Positions 7,257-15,358 are shown, counted from the first letter of the stretch. The stretch: DNA of 25,400 nucleotides from an uncultured Clostridia bacterium (GCA_934487205.1 CAKSRS010000039.1:1-25400), one strand, 5' to 3'. Notes: generated by a model from the sequence alone, not told the origin. Numbers and translations: made by a program.

Positions 7257-7805
7257 ATGTCAAGAATAGGAAAAATGCCTATCCCGGTTCCGTCAGGCGT
7301 AACCGTTACAATGGGCAATGAAAATGAAGTTACTGTCAAGGGTCCTAACGGCACTCTGTCAAGAAAACTTCATCCCGATATGATTATCAAAATGGAAGCA
7401 AACGAAATTATCGTTGAGCGTCCGTCAGAGGATAAAATGCACAAGTCGCTGCACGGCTTGACAAGAACTCTTGTAAACAACATGGTTGTAGGTGTAACCG
7501 AAGGTTTTACAAAGGAACTTGAAATCAATGGTGTAGGTTATCGTGCACAGATGCAGGGTAAAAAGCTCGTACTGAGCCTTGGCTACTCGCACCCCGTTGA
7601 GTATGAGGCAATGGAAGGCATCACTTTGGAAGTTCCCGCTCCCAACAAAATTCTTGTTAAGGGCGCGAACAAAGAAAATGTAGGTGCAACCGCTGCTAAA
7701 ATCAGAGAATACAGACAGCCTGAACCGTACAAGGGCAAGGGTATTAAGTATATTGATGAGGTTATCATACGCAAGGAAGGTAAAGCGGGAGCTAAGAAGA
7801 AATAA
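7257..7805 (+). CDS. rplF: 50S ribosomal protein L6
   Basis: L6 binds the sarcin-ricin loop region of 23S rRNA and supports factor binding. The 182-residue protein has two repeated domains. It begins MSRIGKMPIPVPSGVTVTMG and carries INGVGYRAQMQGKKLVLSLG in the second domain and EPYKGKGIKYIDEVIIRKEG at the end, the family signature. A TAAGGAGG site lies before ATG 7257. rplR follows after 19 bases. Confidence 0.97.
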   Translation: MSRIGKMPIPVPSGVTVTMGNENEVTVKGPNGTLSRKLHPDMIIKMEANEIIVERPSEDKMHKSLHGLTRTLVNNMVVGVTEGFTKELEINGVGYRAQMQGKKLVLSLGYSHPVEYEAMEGITLEVPAPNKILVKGANKENVGATAAKIREYRQPEPYKGKGIKYIDEVIIRKEGKAGAKKK

Positions 7806-7824
7806 TAGAAAGGAGTGTTCTTAA

Positions 7825-8184
7825 ATGATAAACAAGAAAAATAGTAATGATGCAAGACTTAAGCGTCACAGAAGAGTCAGAAAGAACATCTCCGGCAGTG
7901 CGGAGAGACCTCGTCTGAACGTTTTCAGAAGCTTAAATCATATTTATGCACAGATTATTGATGACACAAAAGGTATCACTTTGGTTAGTGCTTCAAGCAT
8001 GGACAAAGACTTTACGGGCAAGGGCGGAAATATCGAAGGCGCAAAAGCTGTCGGTAACGCAATTGCGAAAAAGGCTTTGGATAAGGGTATAAAAGCAGTC
8101 GTATTTGACAGAGGCGGATATATCTATCACGGTAGAGTTGCTGCTCTTGCGGAAGGTGCAAGAGAAGGCGGCTTGGAATTCTAA
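7825..8184 (+). CDS. rplR: 50S ribosomal protein L18
   Basis: L18 binds 5S rRNA with L5 and helps attach it to the large subunit. The 119-residue product starts with a basic segment (KKNSNDARLKRHRRVRKNIS), followed by RPRLNVFRSLNHIYAQIIDD and GKAVGNA-like motifs, and ends FDRGGYIYHGRVAALAEGAR then EGGLEF. The AAAGGAG site is about eight bases before ATG 7825. The gene and the neighbours rplF and rpsE are in the standard order. Confidence 0.97.
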   Translation: MINKKNSNDARLKRHRRVRKNISGSAERPRLNVFRSLNHIYAQIIDDTKGITLVSASSMDKDFTGKGGNIEGAKAVGNAIAKKALDKGIKAVVFDRGGYIYHGRVAALAEGAREGGLEF

Positions 8185-8202
8185 TTAAAGGAGGAAAAAC
8201 TT

Positions 8203-8706
8203 GTGGCTGAAAGAATAGATGCAAAAACTCTTGACTTGCAGGAAAAGCTGGTTGAGATAAATCGTGTTGCTAAAACAGTTAAGGGTGGCAGAACAATGCG
8301 TTTCTCCGCACTTATGGTTGTCGGTGACGGAAACGGTCATGTTGGCTGCGGAACAGGTAAAGCAACTGAAATCCCCGATGCAATCAGAAAGGGTATTGAA
8401 GACGCTAAGAAGAACATGGTAACTGTTCCTTTGCAGAATACAACAATTACACATGAAACTATCGGCGAATTCGGCGCGGGCAGAGTATTGTTAAAGCCTG
8501 CAAAAGAAGGTACCGGTGTTATCGCAGGCGGAGCTGTCAGAGCTGTTGTTGAGCTTGCGGGTATCAAAGATATCAGAACAAAGTGCCTACGTTCAAACAA
8601 CAAAAAGAACGTTGTAAAGGCTACAATTGCAGGTCTTGCAAACCTTAAGGAAGCTGAGTCTGTTGCTAAGCTTCGCGGTAAGGACGTTGACCAAATCGTA
8701 GGTTAA
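8203..8706 (+). CDS. rpsE: 30S ribosomal protein S5 (GTG start)
   Basis: S5 works at the mRNA entry site and in decoding accuracy. The 167-residue protein starts at GTG 8203, with AAAGGAGG a few bases before. It contains the S5 double-stranded RNA-binding segment with KGGRTMRFSALMVVGDGNGH followed by VGCGTGKA, and the C-terminal domain with PAKEGTGVIAGGAVRAVVEL. rpmD follows after 14 bases, with its ribosome binding site right behind the rpsE stop. Confidence 0.97.
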   Translation: MAERIDAKTLDLQEKLVEINRVAKTVKGGRTMRFSALMVVGDGNGHVGCGTGKATEIPDAIRKGIEDAKKNMVTVPLQNTTITHETIGEFGAGRVLLKPAKEGTGVIAGGAVRAVVELAGIKDIRTKCLRSNNKKNVVKATIAGLANLKEAESVAKLRGKDVDQIVG

Positions 8707-8720
8707 GGAGGTAGCGCATA

Positions 8721-8894
8721 ATGTTAAAGGTTACATTGGTTAAAAGCACAATCGGCTGCAAAAAAGACCAGATTGCTACGGTTGCCGCTTTGGGACTGAA
8801 AAAAATCAGAGATGTTAAAGAACACCAGGATACACCTCAAATCAGAGGTATGATTAATAAGGTTTCGCATCTCGTAAAGGTTGAAGAAAACTAA
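8721..8894 (+). CDS. rpmD: 50S ribosomal protein L30
   Basis: L30 is a small protein of the large subunit. The 57-residue frame begins MLKVTLVKSTIGCKKDQIAT, continues with LGLKKIRDVKEHQDTPQIRG and ends MINKVSHLVKVEEN, a clear L30. It is too short for many gene finders. The site TTAAGGAGG overlaps the rpsE stop and lies about ten bases before ATG 8721. Position between rpsE and rplO is standard. Confidence 0.96.
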   Translation: MLKVTLVKSTIGCKKDQIATVAALGLKKIRDVKEHQDTPQIRGMINKVSHLVKVEEN

Positions 8895-8924
8895 GATAAA
8901 CTAAACTAAAAGGAGGTGTAGCAA

Positions 8925-9365
8925 ATGAGATTGGACGAACTACAACCCACAGAAGGTTCAAAGTTTGCAACTAAGAGAATAGGCAGAGGTATCGGTTCGG
9001 GTACAGGTAAAACCTCAGGTAAAGGTCATAAAGGTCAGAACGCACGCTCGGGCGGCGGAGTAAGACCGGGTTTTGAAGGCGGTCAGATGCCGCTTTACAG
9101 AAGACTTCCTAAGAGAGGTTTTAAGAATATATTTGCTAAAAAGTATGTTACTGTTAACGTTGAAGTTTTGGAAAAGTTTGAAAACGGTACGGAAGTAACA
9201 GCTGATGCTTTGAAGGAAGCAGGAATTATTTCCAAGAAACTTGACGGAGTTAAGATTTTGGGCAGAGGCGAACTCACCAAAAAGCTTGATGTTAAGGTAG
9301 CAGGTTTCACCGCGTCTGCAAAGGAAAAGATTGAAAAGGCCGGTGGAAAGGCAGAGGTGATCTAA
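8925..9365 (+). CDS. rplO: 50S ribosomal protein L15
   Basis: L15 is a late-assembly protein that reaches deep into 23S rRNA with a glycine- and arginine-rich N-terminal extension. The 146-residue product starts MRLDELQPTEGSKFATKRIG, then GRGIGSGTGKTSGKGHKGQN and GFEGGQMPLYRRLPKRGFKN. The globular C-terminal domain ends with KEKIEKAGGKAEVI. An AAAGGAGG site precedes ATG 8925. Its stop is one base before the ATG of secY, which suggests coupling of L15 and SecY synthesis. Confidence 0.97.
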   Translation: MRLDELQPTEGSKFATKRIGRGIGSGTGKTSGKGHKGQNARSGGGVRPGFEGGQMPLYRRLPKRGFKNIFAKKYVTVNVEVLEKFENGTEVTADALKEAGIISKKLDGVKILGRGELTKKLDVKVAGFTASAKEKIEKAGGKAEVI

Positions 9366-9366
9366 T

Positions 9367-10698
9367 ATGTTTAATACAATTAGAAATGCTTTTAAAATTC
9401 CTGACCTCAGAAAAAGATTGTGGTTCACCATTCTGATGATGGTTGTATTCAGATTTGGTGCCCACATTCCGGTTCCGTTCCTTTCAAAGGAAGCGATGCA
9501 GGCTTTTTTGAGCGGCGGCACGGATTTGTTCTCGCTGTTTGATGTATTTACCGGTGGTGCGTTCTCGAACGCGACCGTCATGGCAATGGGTGTTTCGCCT
9601 TACATCAACGCGTCGATTATCGTTCAGCTTTTGGCTGTTGCCATTCCTTCTCTTGAAAGACTTTCAAAAGAAGGTCTTGAGGGCAGAAAGAAACTGAACA
9701 AAATTACAAGATACCTCGGTATCGCGCTTGCGTTTATTCAAGGCGCAGGTCTGTATGTAACGCTGCACAACATCGGTGTTACAAACAATATTGAAGCAAT
9801 CCGCAATGAAGGCGTTCTTACATTTTTCGTAATTACACTCACATTCACAGCCGGTACGGCATTTATCGTATGGCTGGGTGAACTGATTACCGAAAAGGGC
9901 ATCGGAAACGGTGTATCGCTTATCATCTTCGCAGGTATCGTTTCGAGAATACCTACGGCAGCGGTTTCTATCTATAGAAGCTATCTTGCACACGGCGTAA
10001 GAAGTTTGATGAATGTTTCTCTCGCCATTGCAATCCTGATAATAGCAATTGCCGCAATCGTACTTGTTGTATTGTTCGATTCGGCGGAACGCAGAATACC
10101 TGTTCAGTATGCAAAAAGAGTTGTAGGAAGAAAAATGTACGGCGGTCAGAGCACAAACATTCCCGTAAAGGTTGTTATGGGCGGCGTTATGCCAATCATC
10201 TTTGCGTCGAGCATTATGGCTTTCCCGGCTACAATTGTAAGACTTGCAACAGGCAACAGTCTGCCGCAGACAGGTATCTGGTACAGAGTATTAGGCTGTC
10301 TGTCCGCAGGATACGGCCCCGGCTGGACTGACGCAGTTTATTCGGTACTGTACTTCCTGCTTATAATCTTCTTCACATATTTCTATTCGGCAATTCAATT
10401 CAATCCGATTGAAATGGCGAATAATATGAAGAAGTCCGGCGGTTATATCCCGGGTTACAGACCGGGTAAACCGACAAGTGATTATATTTCAAAGGTTGCG
10501 TCAAGACTTAATCTGACGGGCGCAATATTCCTTGGTATTATAGCAGTTTTGCCGGTTGTTGTCGGCGCTGTGTTTAATATTTCGGGAATGCAGATAGGCG
10601 GTACATCACTTCTGATTATGGAGGGTGTTGCACTTGAGTCTGTAAGACAAATAGAATCACAGATGGTAATGAGAAACTACAAGGGATTTTTGGAGTAA
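9367..10698 (+). CDS. secY: Protein translocase subunit SecY
   Basis: SecY forms the membrane channel through which SecA-driven preproteins and membrane proteins pass. The 443-residue protein has the hydrophobic pattern of ten membrane helices. It begins MFNTIRNAFKIPDLRKRLWF, with the plug region after RFGAHIPVP, and it carries the large cytoplasmic loop with RRIPVQYAKRVVGRKMYGGQ and the late motif KKSGGYIPGYRPGKPT. The ATG is one base past the rplO stop and uses a GAGGTG site inside rplO. The gene sits in its usual spc-operon place before adk. Confidence 0.97.
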   Translation: MFNTIRNAFKIPDLRKRLWFTILMMVVFRFGAHIPVPFLSKEAMQAFLSGGTDLFSLFDVFTGGAFSNATVMAMGVSPYINASIIVQLLAVAIPSLERLSKEGLEGRKKLNKITRYLGIALAFIQGAGLYVTLHNIGVTNNIEAIRNEGVLTFFVITLTFTAGTAFIVWLGELITEKGIGNGVSLIIFAGIVSRIPTAAVSIYRSYLAHGVRSLMNVSLAIAILIIAIAAIVLVVLFDSAERRIPVQYAKRVVGRKMYGGQSTNIPVKVVMGGVMPIIFASSIMAFPATIVRLATGNSLPQTGIWYRVLGCLSAGYGPGWTDAVYSVLYFLLIIFFTYFYSAIQFNPIEMANNMKKSGGYIPGYRPGKPTSDYISKVASRLNLTGAIFLGIIAVLPVVVGAVFNISGMQIGGTSLLIMEGVALESVRQIESQMVMRNYKGFLE

Positions 10699-10719
10699 TA
10701 ACGGAAAGGCGGCAAAAAT

Positions 10720-11355
10720 ATGAAGCTTATACTACTTGGACCACCTGGTGCGGGAAAAGGAACACAAGCAGAAGTTTTGACTAAACAGCTCGGCGTTGAA
10801 ACGATTTCAACCGGCGTAATGTTGAGGGCTGCCATGAGGGACGGTACGGCGCTCGGCAAACTGGCGAAACAGTATATTGACGAAGGTAAGCTTGTACCGG
10901 ACGAGGTTGTTGTAGGAATTGTTAAGGAAAGATTGTCGCAGGATGACTGCAAGAAGGGATTTATTCTTGACGGTTTTCCGCGGACAATTGCACAGGCTGA
11001 AGCTCTCGAAGCTGCCGGAATTGAGATTGACAAGGTTTTGTCTCTCGAAGTTTCGGACGACGTTATTATAAAACGTCTGGCGGGCAGAAGAGAGTGCAGG
11101 GCGTGCGGTACACCTTATCATGTTGTTAACAAGCCTGTTCCCGAAGACGGAAAATGCGTCTGCGGCGGTGAAGTTATTCAGCGTCCGGACGATAATGAAG
11201 AAACGATAAAAAATCGACTTGCGGTTTATCATGAACAAACAGAGCCAATTAAGGCATACTACGAGTCACGCGGTAAGGTAATCAGCGTTGACAGCTCTCA
11301 TTCGGTTGAACGAACTAACGAGGCTGCACTTAAGGCGCTTGGTTTGGTAAAGTAG
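10720..11355 (+). CDS. adk: Adenylate kinase
   Basis: This enzyme interconverts ATP and AMP with two ADP in the cytoplasm. The 211-residue protein has the P-loop GPPGAGKGTQ (residues 7-16), the AMP-site helix after ISTG, DGFPRT (about 84-89), and a LID domain with a cysteine cluster (C126, C129, C146, C148). Two details differ from the common form. The residue after ISTG is valine where E. coli and Bacillus have aspartate. The second cysteine pair is CxC rather than CxxC/D. An AAAGGCGG site precedes ATG 10720. The gene is otherwise intact. Confidence 0.96.
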   Translation: MKLILLGPPGAGKGTQAEVLTKQLGVETISTGVMLRAAMRDGTALGKLAKQYIDEGKLVPDEVVVGIVKERLSQDDCKKGFILDGFPRTIAQAEALEAAGIEIDKVLSLEVSDDVIIKRLAGRRECRACGTPYHVVNKPVPEDGKCVCGGEVIQRPDDNEETIKNRLAVYHEQTEPIKAYYESRGKVISVDSSHSVERTNEAALKALGLVK

Positions 11356-11371
11356 GAGATATGATTAGCAG

Positions 11372-12118
11372 ATGATTACTATAAAATCAAAGTCTGAAAT
11401 TGAAAAAATGCGTGTAGCAGGAAAATTAACAGGCGACGCTTTGAAATTGATTGAGCAGCATATCCGTCCGGGGATTTCAACTCTGGAACTTGATAAGATT
11501 GCTTATGACTTTATCAAAAAACATGGTGCAACCCCTTCGTTTTTACACTACAACGGCTTTCCGGCGAGCATTTGTGCATCGCCGAACAGCTGGGTAGTTC
11601 ACGGTATTCCTTCAAAAGATGTAATTTTAAAAGAAGGTGACATCATAAGCATTGACATGGGCGTCTGCAAGGACGGATACCATGGCGATGCGGCAAGGAC
11701 TTTCCCGGTCGGTAAAATTTCCGACGAGGCACAAAGGCTGATTGATGTTACAAAACAGAGTTTCTTTGAAGGAATTAAACATGCAACGCACGGTGCAAAG
11801 CTCGGCGATTTGTCCGCCGCAATTCAGGAATATGTTGAAGATCACGGTTATTCGGTTGTGCGCGACCTTGTTGGTCACGGCATAGGCAAGAATATGCATG
11901 AGGATCCGAATGTTCCGAATTACGGACACAAGGGCAAAGGTTTAAAGCTTGCTCAGGGCATGACGATTGCGGTTGAGCCTATGGTTAATGCAGGTGATTG
12001 GGGTGTGGTTGTGCTTGACGATGACTGGACTGTTGAAACAGAGGACGGAAGTTTGTCGGCACATTATGAAAACACTATCCTTATTACAAAAGGCGAATGT
12101 GAAATTTTAACACTGTAG
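11372..12118 (+). CDS. map: Methionine aminopeptidase type I
   Basis: The enzyme removes the N-terminal methionine from nascent proteins. The 248-residue protein has the five metal ligands of the family at D95, D106, H169, E202 and E233, plus H77 in the substrate pocket motif WVVHGIP. It lacks an N-terminal zinc-finger or SH3 extension, so it is the short type Ia form. The ATG at 11372 is 13 bases past the AGGAG at the adk stop. A nearer ATG at 11361 is out of frame and stops after four codons. The KOW gene follows almost directly. Confidence 0.96.
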   Translation: MITIKSKSEIEKMRVAGKLTGDALKLIEQHIRPGISTLELDKIAYDFIKKHGATPSFLHYNGFPASICASPNSWVVHGIPSKDVILKEGDIISIDMGVCKDGYHGDAARTFPVGKISDEAQRLIDVTKQSFFEGIKHATHGAKLGDLSAAIQEYVEDHGYSVVRDLVGHGIGKNMHEDPNVPNYGHKGKGLKLAQGMTIAVEPMVNAGDWGVVVLDDDWTVETEDGSLSAHYENTILITKGECEILTL

Positions 12119-12129
12119 AGGTGCGAAAA

Positions 12130-12384
12130 ATGGATATTTGCAAAGGAAGTTTGGTGTATTCGCGCGCCGGACGGGATAAAGGCGGACTTTTCCTTGTCCT
12201 TTCGGCGGAAAAAAATTATGCGTTTATAGCAAACGGCGAAACGAGGAGTGTTTCCAAACCGAAAAAAAAGAATATAAAGCACTTGAATAAAACCAATACG
12301 GTTTTGGAATTGGATTTTGAAAATATTTCCGATTCTGCGGTGCGGAAGGTCTTGAAAAATAAAACCGAATTTGTAGGGAGGTAG
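12130..12384 (+). CDS. KOW-domain RNA-binding protein, L14e-like
   Basis: This 84-residue protein opens MDICKGSLVYSRAGRDKGGL, a KOW-type strand pattern like archaeal/eukaryotic L14e. It is followed by FLVLSAEKNYAFIANGETRS and a lysine-rich segment (KPKKKNIKHLNKTN). Proteins of this kind occur between map and infA in many Clostridia, and their function is not established. I chose ATG 12130 over the in-frame GTG at 12121, because the GAGGTG site (about 12118-12123) covers that GTG. Context suggests a ribosome- or translation-linked role, by inference only. Confidence 0.85.
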   Translation: MDICKGSLVYSRAGRDKGGLFLVLSAEKNYAFIANGETRSVSKPKKKNIKHLNKTNTVLELDFENISDSAVRKVLKNKTEFVGR

Positions 12385-12388
12385 TAGC

Positions 12389-12607
12389 TTGGCAAAGGAA
12401 GATGTTTTGGAATTAGAGGGTACGGTTGTTGAAACCCTGCCCAATGCTATGTTTAAGGTTGAGCTTGAAAACGGACATCAGATTCTTGCTCACATTTCAG
12501 GCAAATTGAGAATGAACTTCATTAAAATTCTCCCGGGGGATAAGGTAACAATCGAGATGTCCCCTTATGATTTGACCAGAGGCAGAATTACGTGGAGATC
12601 TAAATAA
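12389..12607 (+). CDS. infA: Translation initiation factor IF-1 (TTG start)
   Basis: IF-1 binds the A site of the 30S subunit during initiation. The 72-residue OB-fold protein reads MAKEDVLELEGTVVETLPNA, then FKVELENGHQILAHISGKLR, and ends DLTRGRITWRSK, a textbook IF-1. It starts at TTG 12389, seven bases after GGGAGG. No in-frame ATG gives the conserved N-terminus. The start lies four bases after the KOW gene stop. The rare TTG start may tune expression of this factor. Confidence 0.96.
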   Translation: MAKEDVLELEGTVVETLPNAMFKVELENGHQILAHISGKLRMNFIKILPGDKVTIEMSPYDLTRGRITWRSK

Positions 12608-12620
12608 GGAGGTAACGTAA

Positions 12621-12734
12621 ATGAAAGTACGTCCATCAGTTAAACCTATTTGCGAAAAATGTAAGGTTATAAAAAGAAAAGGCAAAATAATGGTTATTTG
12701 TGAAAACCCGAAACATAAACAGAAACAAGGCTGA
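12621..12734 (+). CDS. rpmJ: 50S ribosomal protein L36, zinc type
   Basis: L36 is the smallest ribosomal protein and sits near the L7/L12 stalk base. The 37-residue frame begins MKVRPSVKPICEKCKVIKRK and continues GKIMVICENPKHKQKQG. Its zinc ligands C11, C14, C27 and H32 are all present, so it is the zinc-binding form. An AAGGAGG site lies before ATG 12621. It is separated from rpsM by a 208-base structured spacer, unlike most genes in the block. Confidence 0.97.
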   Translation: MKVRPSVKPICEKCKVIKRKGKIMVICENPKHKQKQG

Positions 12735-12942
12735 TTTCAATTTTAAAATCCATTTTTAACCGCTTGCGGTTATTATCCATGCTTTTAAATGAAATCAAAA
12801 TGTATATGTTTGGTTATCACAATGCGCGGCAAACCGCCGCAGAAATGTTTGTTATCGATATCGGGTGCGCGGCAGGCACATGTGTGCTGCCCCGGTGTCT
12901 GTAATATAAAAATTGTGAGATTTATACTATGGAGGTGTAATA
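12735..12942 (+). other. Structured spacer between rpmJ and rpsM
   Basis: No gene is visible in these 208 bases. A short hairpin AACCG/CGGTT lies at 12758-12771. Further on, the 9-mer TGCGCGGCA occurs at 12823 and 12866. The first copy starts a stem GCGGC/GCCGC (12826-12840). The second leads into GGCAG/CTGCC with an inner CACA/TGTG stem (about 12871-12890). I see no consensus promoter. Placement just before the rpsM-rpsK-rpsD-rpoA-rplQ group suits a regulatory leader, perhaps for S4, but that is inference. Confidence 0.5.
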
Positions 12943-13308
12943 ATGGCTAGAATAGCAGGTGTTGACTTACCAAGAGAAAAAAGAGTTGAAATCGGTTTGA
13001 CTTATATCTACGGTATCGGTCTTAAAACATCACAAAAACTGTTAAAACAAACAGGCGTAAATCCTGACACAAGAGTTAAGGATTTGACAGAGGAAGATGT
13101 AGCAAAGCTCAGAGAAGCTATCAGCGAATACACGGTTGAGGGTGAACTCAAAACTCAGATTTCGCTGGACATCAAGAGACTTATGGAAATCGGTTGTTAC
13201 AGAGGTGTAAGACACAGAAAGGGTCTCCCGGTACGTGGTCAGAACACTAAGAACAACGCAAGAACAAGAAAAGGTCCTGCCAGAACAATGGCGAACAAAA
13301 AGAAGTAA
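12943..13308 (+). CDS. rpsM: 30S ribosomal protein S13
   Basis: S13 lies in the 30S head and forms bridges with the 50S subunit. The 121-residue product starts MARIAGVDLPREKRVEIGLT and contains YIYGIGLKTSQKLL. Its basic C-terminal tail has CYRGVRHRKGLPVRGQNTKN and ARTRKGPARTMANKKK, all conserved. An ATGGAGGTG site lies before ATG 12943. It opens the alpha operon portion, and rpsK follows after 15 bases. Confidence 0.97.
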   Translation: MARIAGVDLPREKRVEIGLTYIYGIGLKTSQKLLKQTGVNPDTRVKDLTEEDVAKLREAISEYTVEGELKTQISLDIKRLMEIGCYRGVRHRKGLPVRGQNTKNNARTRKGPARTMANKKK

Positions 13309-13323
13309 AGGAGGTACTAAGCA

Positions 13324-13719
13324 ATGGCAAAAGTGGCTAAAAGAAATACACGTACAAAGCGTGTTAAGAAAAATATTGAAAAGGGCGCAGCTCATATCCG
13401 CTCATCTTTCAATAACACAATCGTTACTATTACAGATGTAAACGGAAATGCTCTTTCATGGGCAAGTGCCGGCGGCTTAGGCTTCCGTGGCTCAAAAAAG
13501 AGTACTCCGTTCGCTGCTCAGACAGCGGCAGAAACAGCGGCAAAAGCTGCAATGGAACATGGACTTAAAACCGTTGAGGTTTATGTAAAGGGTCCGGGTG
13601 CAGGCCGTGAAGCGGCTATCCGTGCACTTCAGGCTGCAGGTCTTGAGGTTACAATGATTAAGGACGTAACTCCGATTCCTCACAACGGCTGCAGACCGCC
13701 TAAGAGAAGAAGAGTTTGA
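13324..13719 (+). CDS. rpsK: 30S ribosomal protein S11
   Basis: S11 lies on the platform of the 30S subunit near the mRNA exit. The 131-residue protein carries GAAHIRSSFNNTIVTITDVN and SWASAGGLGFRGSKKSTPFA, then AAQTAAETAAKAAMEHGLKT and the C-terminal DVTPIPHNGCRPPKRRRV. An AAAGGAGG site precedes ATG 13324. Order rpsM-rpsK-rpsD is the usual clostridial arrangement. Confidence 0.97.
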   Translation: MAKVAKRNTRTKRVKKNIEKGAAHIRSSFNNTIVTITDVNGNALSWASAGGLGFRGSKKSTPFAAQTAAETAAKAAMEHGLKTVEVYVKGPGAGREAAIRALQAAGLEVTMIKDVTPIPHNGCRPPKRRRV

Positions 13720-13756
13720 TTTATCATTGTAATAATAGTAAAAGGAGGAAATTAAC

Positions 13757-14350
13757 ATGGCTAGAAATATGCAACCTGTTCTGAAAAGATGCAGAACACT
13801 GGGTATAGAGCCGGCTTGCATGGGTATTCATAAGAGTTCTAAAAAGAATCCTGCTAAGGGCAGAAAAAAGCAGTCTGAATACGGCTTGCAGCTGAATGAA
13901 AAGCAAAAGGTTAAGTTTATTTACGGCGTTTTGGAAAAGCAGTTCAGAAAGTACTATGTACTTGCTACCAAAAAGCACGGTATTACGGGTGAAGAGCTTT
14001 TGTCAATCCTTGAAACAAGACTTGACAATGTAGTCTTCAGATTAGGTTTGGCTAATACAAGAAGAGAGGCAAGACAAATCGTAAACCACGGTCACATTCT
14101 CGTAAACGGCAAGAAGGTAGATATACCTTCATATATCGTAAAAGTCGGCGATACAATCGCCCTTCGCGAAAAGAGCAAAGCTTCACAGAGAATGAAGGAT
14201 ATAGCAGAGGCTAATGCTTCAAGAGCTGTACCAAAGTGGTTGGACATGGATAAGAATACTTCACAGGGTAAGGTTATTGCATACCCCGCTCGTGACGATA
14301 TTGATTACGAGGTTGAGGAGCACTTAATCGTCGAGTTGTATTCTAAGTAA
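13757..14350 (+). CDS. rpsD: 30S ribosomal protein S4
   Basis: S4 initiates 30S assembly by binding the 5' domain of 16S rRNA and is a known translational repressor in several bacteria. The 197-residue protein has an N-terminal domain with KKQSEYGLQLNEKQKVKFIY and an S4 RNA-binding domain with ETRLDNVVFRLGLANTRREA followed by RQIVNHGHILVNGKKV. Only two cysteines (C12, C21) lie in the N-terminal region, so the four-cysteine zinc site of other S4 forms is absent. The gene is inside the alpha operon here, whereas in Bacillus it is separate. An AAAGGAGG site precedes ATG 13757. Confidence 0.97.
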   Translation: MARNMQPVLKRCRTLGIEPACMGIHKSSKKNPAKGRKKQSEYGLQLNEKQKVKFIYGVLEKQFRKYYVLATKKHGITGEELLSILETRLDNVVFRLGLANTRREARQIVNHGHILVNGKKVDIPSYIVKVGDTIALREKSKASQRMKDIAEANASRAVPKWLDMDKNTSQGKVIAYPARDDIDYEVEEHLIVELYSK

Positions 14351-14413
14351 TAATGTTTTTACCCTCGGTAAGTGGATAATTTACTTTGAATATGTGAAGG
14401 AGGGTTCGATACG

Positions 14414-15358
14414 ATGATAGAAATGGAAAAGCCCAATATAGAATGTAAGGAATTAACTGCAAATTACGGTGTTTTCGAGGTTACGCCGCTGGAACGCGGA
14501 TACGCAACCACAATCGGTAATTCACTCCGCAGAATTTTGCTGTCATCACTTCCGGGCGCTGCTGCTTCGTCTATCAAAATAGAAGGCGTACAGCACGAAT
14601 TTTCAACAATTCCCGGTGTGAAGGAAGATGTTACCGAAATTATTCTTAACATCAAAAAGCTTGCAATTAAGCTTCATTCTGATTCACCAAAGACGGTTTA
14701 TATTGAAGCGAAAGGCGCGGGTGAAATCACCGCCGCCGATATAACAGCCGATGCCGATGTGGAAATCTTTAATCCGGATTTGCACATCGCTACGCTGAAT
14801 GAGGACGCACGTCTGTATATGGAGATAACAATCACAAAGGGACGCGGTTATATCTCCGCCGATAAAAATAAGCAGATGATGCAGTTGCCGGTTGGCGTAA
14901 TTCCGGTTGATTCAATTTTTACGCCCGTGAAAAAGGTGAATTATACTGTTGAAAACACAAGAGTGGGCAGTAACATCGACAGGGAAAAACTTACGGTTGA
15001 GGTTACTACCAACAGTACAACAAAGCCCGATGAGGCTGTTAGCTTGGCCGCTAAAATAATGAATGACTTGCTGACCCTGTTTGTTGACCTTTCTGAGGAC
15101 GCTAAGAACACAGAAATTGTCAAGGAAAAGGAAGAAAGCAAGAAGGAAAAGGTTTTGGAAATGTCCATTGAGGATTTAGACCTTTCGGTTCGTTCATACA
15201 ACTGCTTAAAGCGCGCAGGTATTAATACTGTTGAGGATTTGGCTAATAAGTCAGAAGAAGATATGATGAAAGTCAGAAATCTGGGAAGAAAATCTCTTGA
15301 CGAAGTTAAATATAAACTGCATGCTTTGGGCTTGTCATTAAGTGAAGAAGAAGACTAA
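14414..15358 (+). CDS. rpoA: DNA-directed RNA polymerase subunit alpha
   Basis: The alpha subunit dimer scaffolds RNA polymerase, and its C-terminal domain contacts UP elements and activators. The 314-residue protein has the N-terminal assembly domain (PLERGYATTIGNSLRRILLS near residue 25) up to about residue 230. A charged lysine/glutamate linker (KEKEESKKEKVLEM) follows, and then the C-terminal domain with SVRSYNCLKRAGINTVEDLA and VRNLGRKSLDEVKYKL. An AAGGAGGG site lies nine bases before ATG 14414. rplQ follows after 29 bases. Confidence 0.97.
   Translation: MIEMEKPNIECKELTANYGVFEVTPLERGYATTIGNSLRRILLSSLPGAAASSIKIEGVQHEFSTIPGVKEDVTEIILNIKKLAIKLHSDSPKTVYIEAKGAGEITAADITADADVEIFNPDLHIATLNEDARLYMEITITKGRGYISADKNKQMMQLPVGVIPVDSIFTPVKKVNYTVENTRVGSNIDREKLTVEVTTNSTTKPDEAVSLAAKIMNDLLTLFVDLSEDAKNTEIVKEKEESKKEKVLEMSIEDLDLSVRSYNCLKRAGINTVEDLANKSEEDMMKVRNLGRKSLDEVKYKLHALGLSLSEEED

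Noticed and set aside
9015..9581. Open frame of 188 codons antisense to rplO and secY
   Set aside because: Both sense genes are certain and occupy the region fully.
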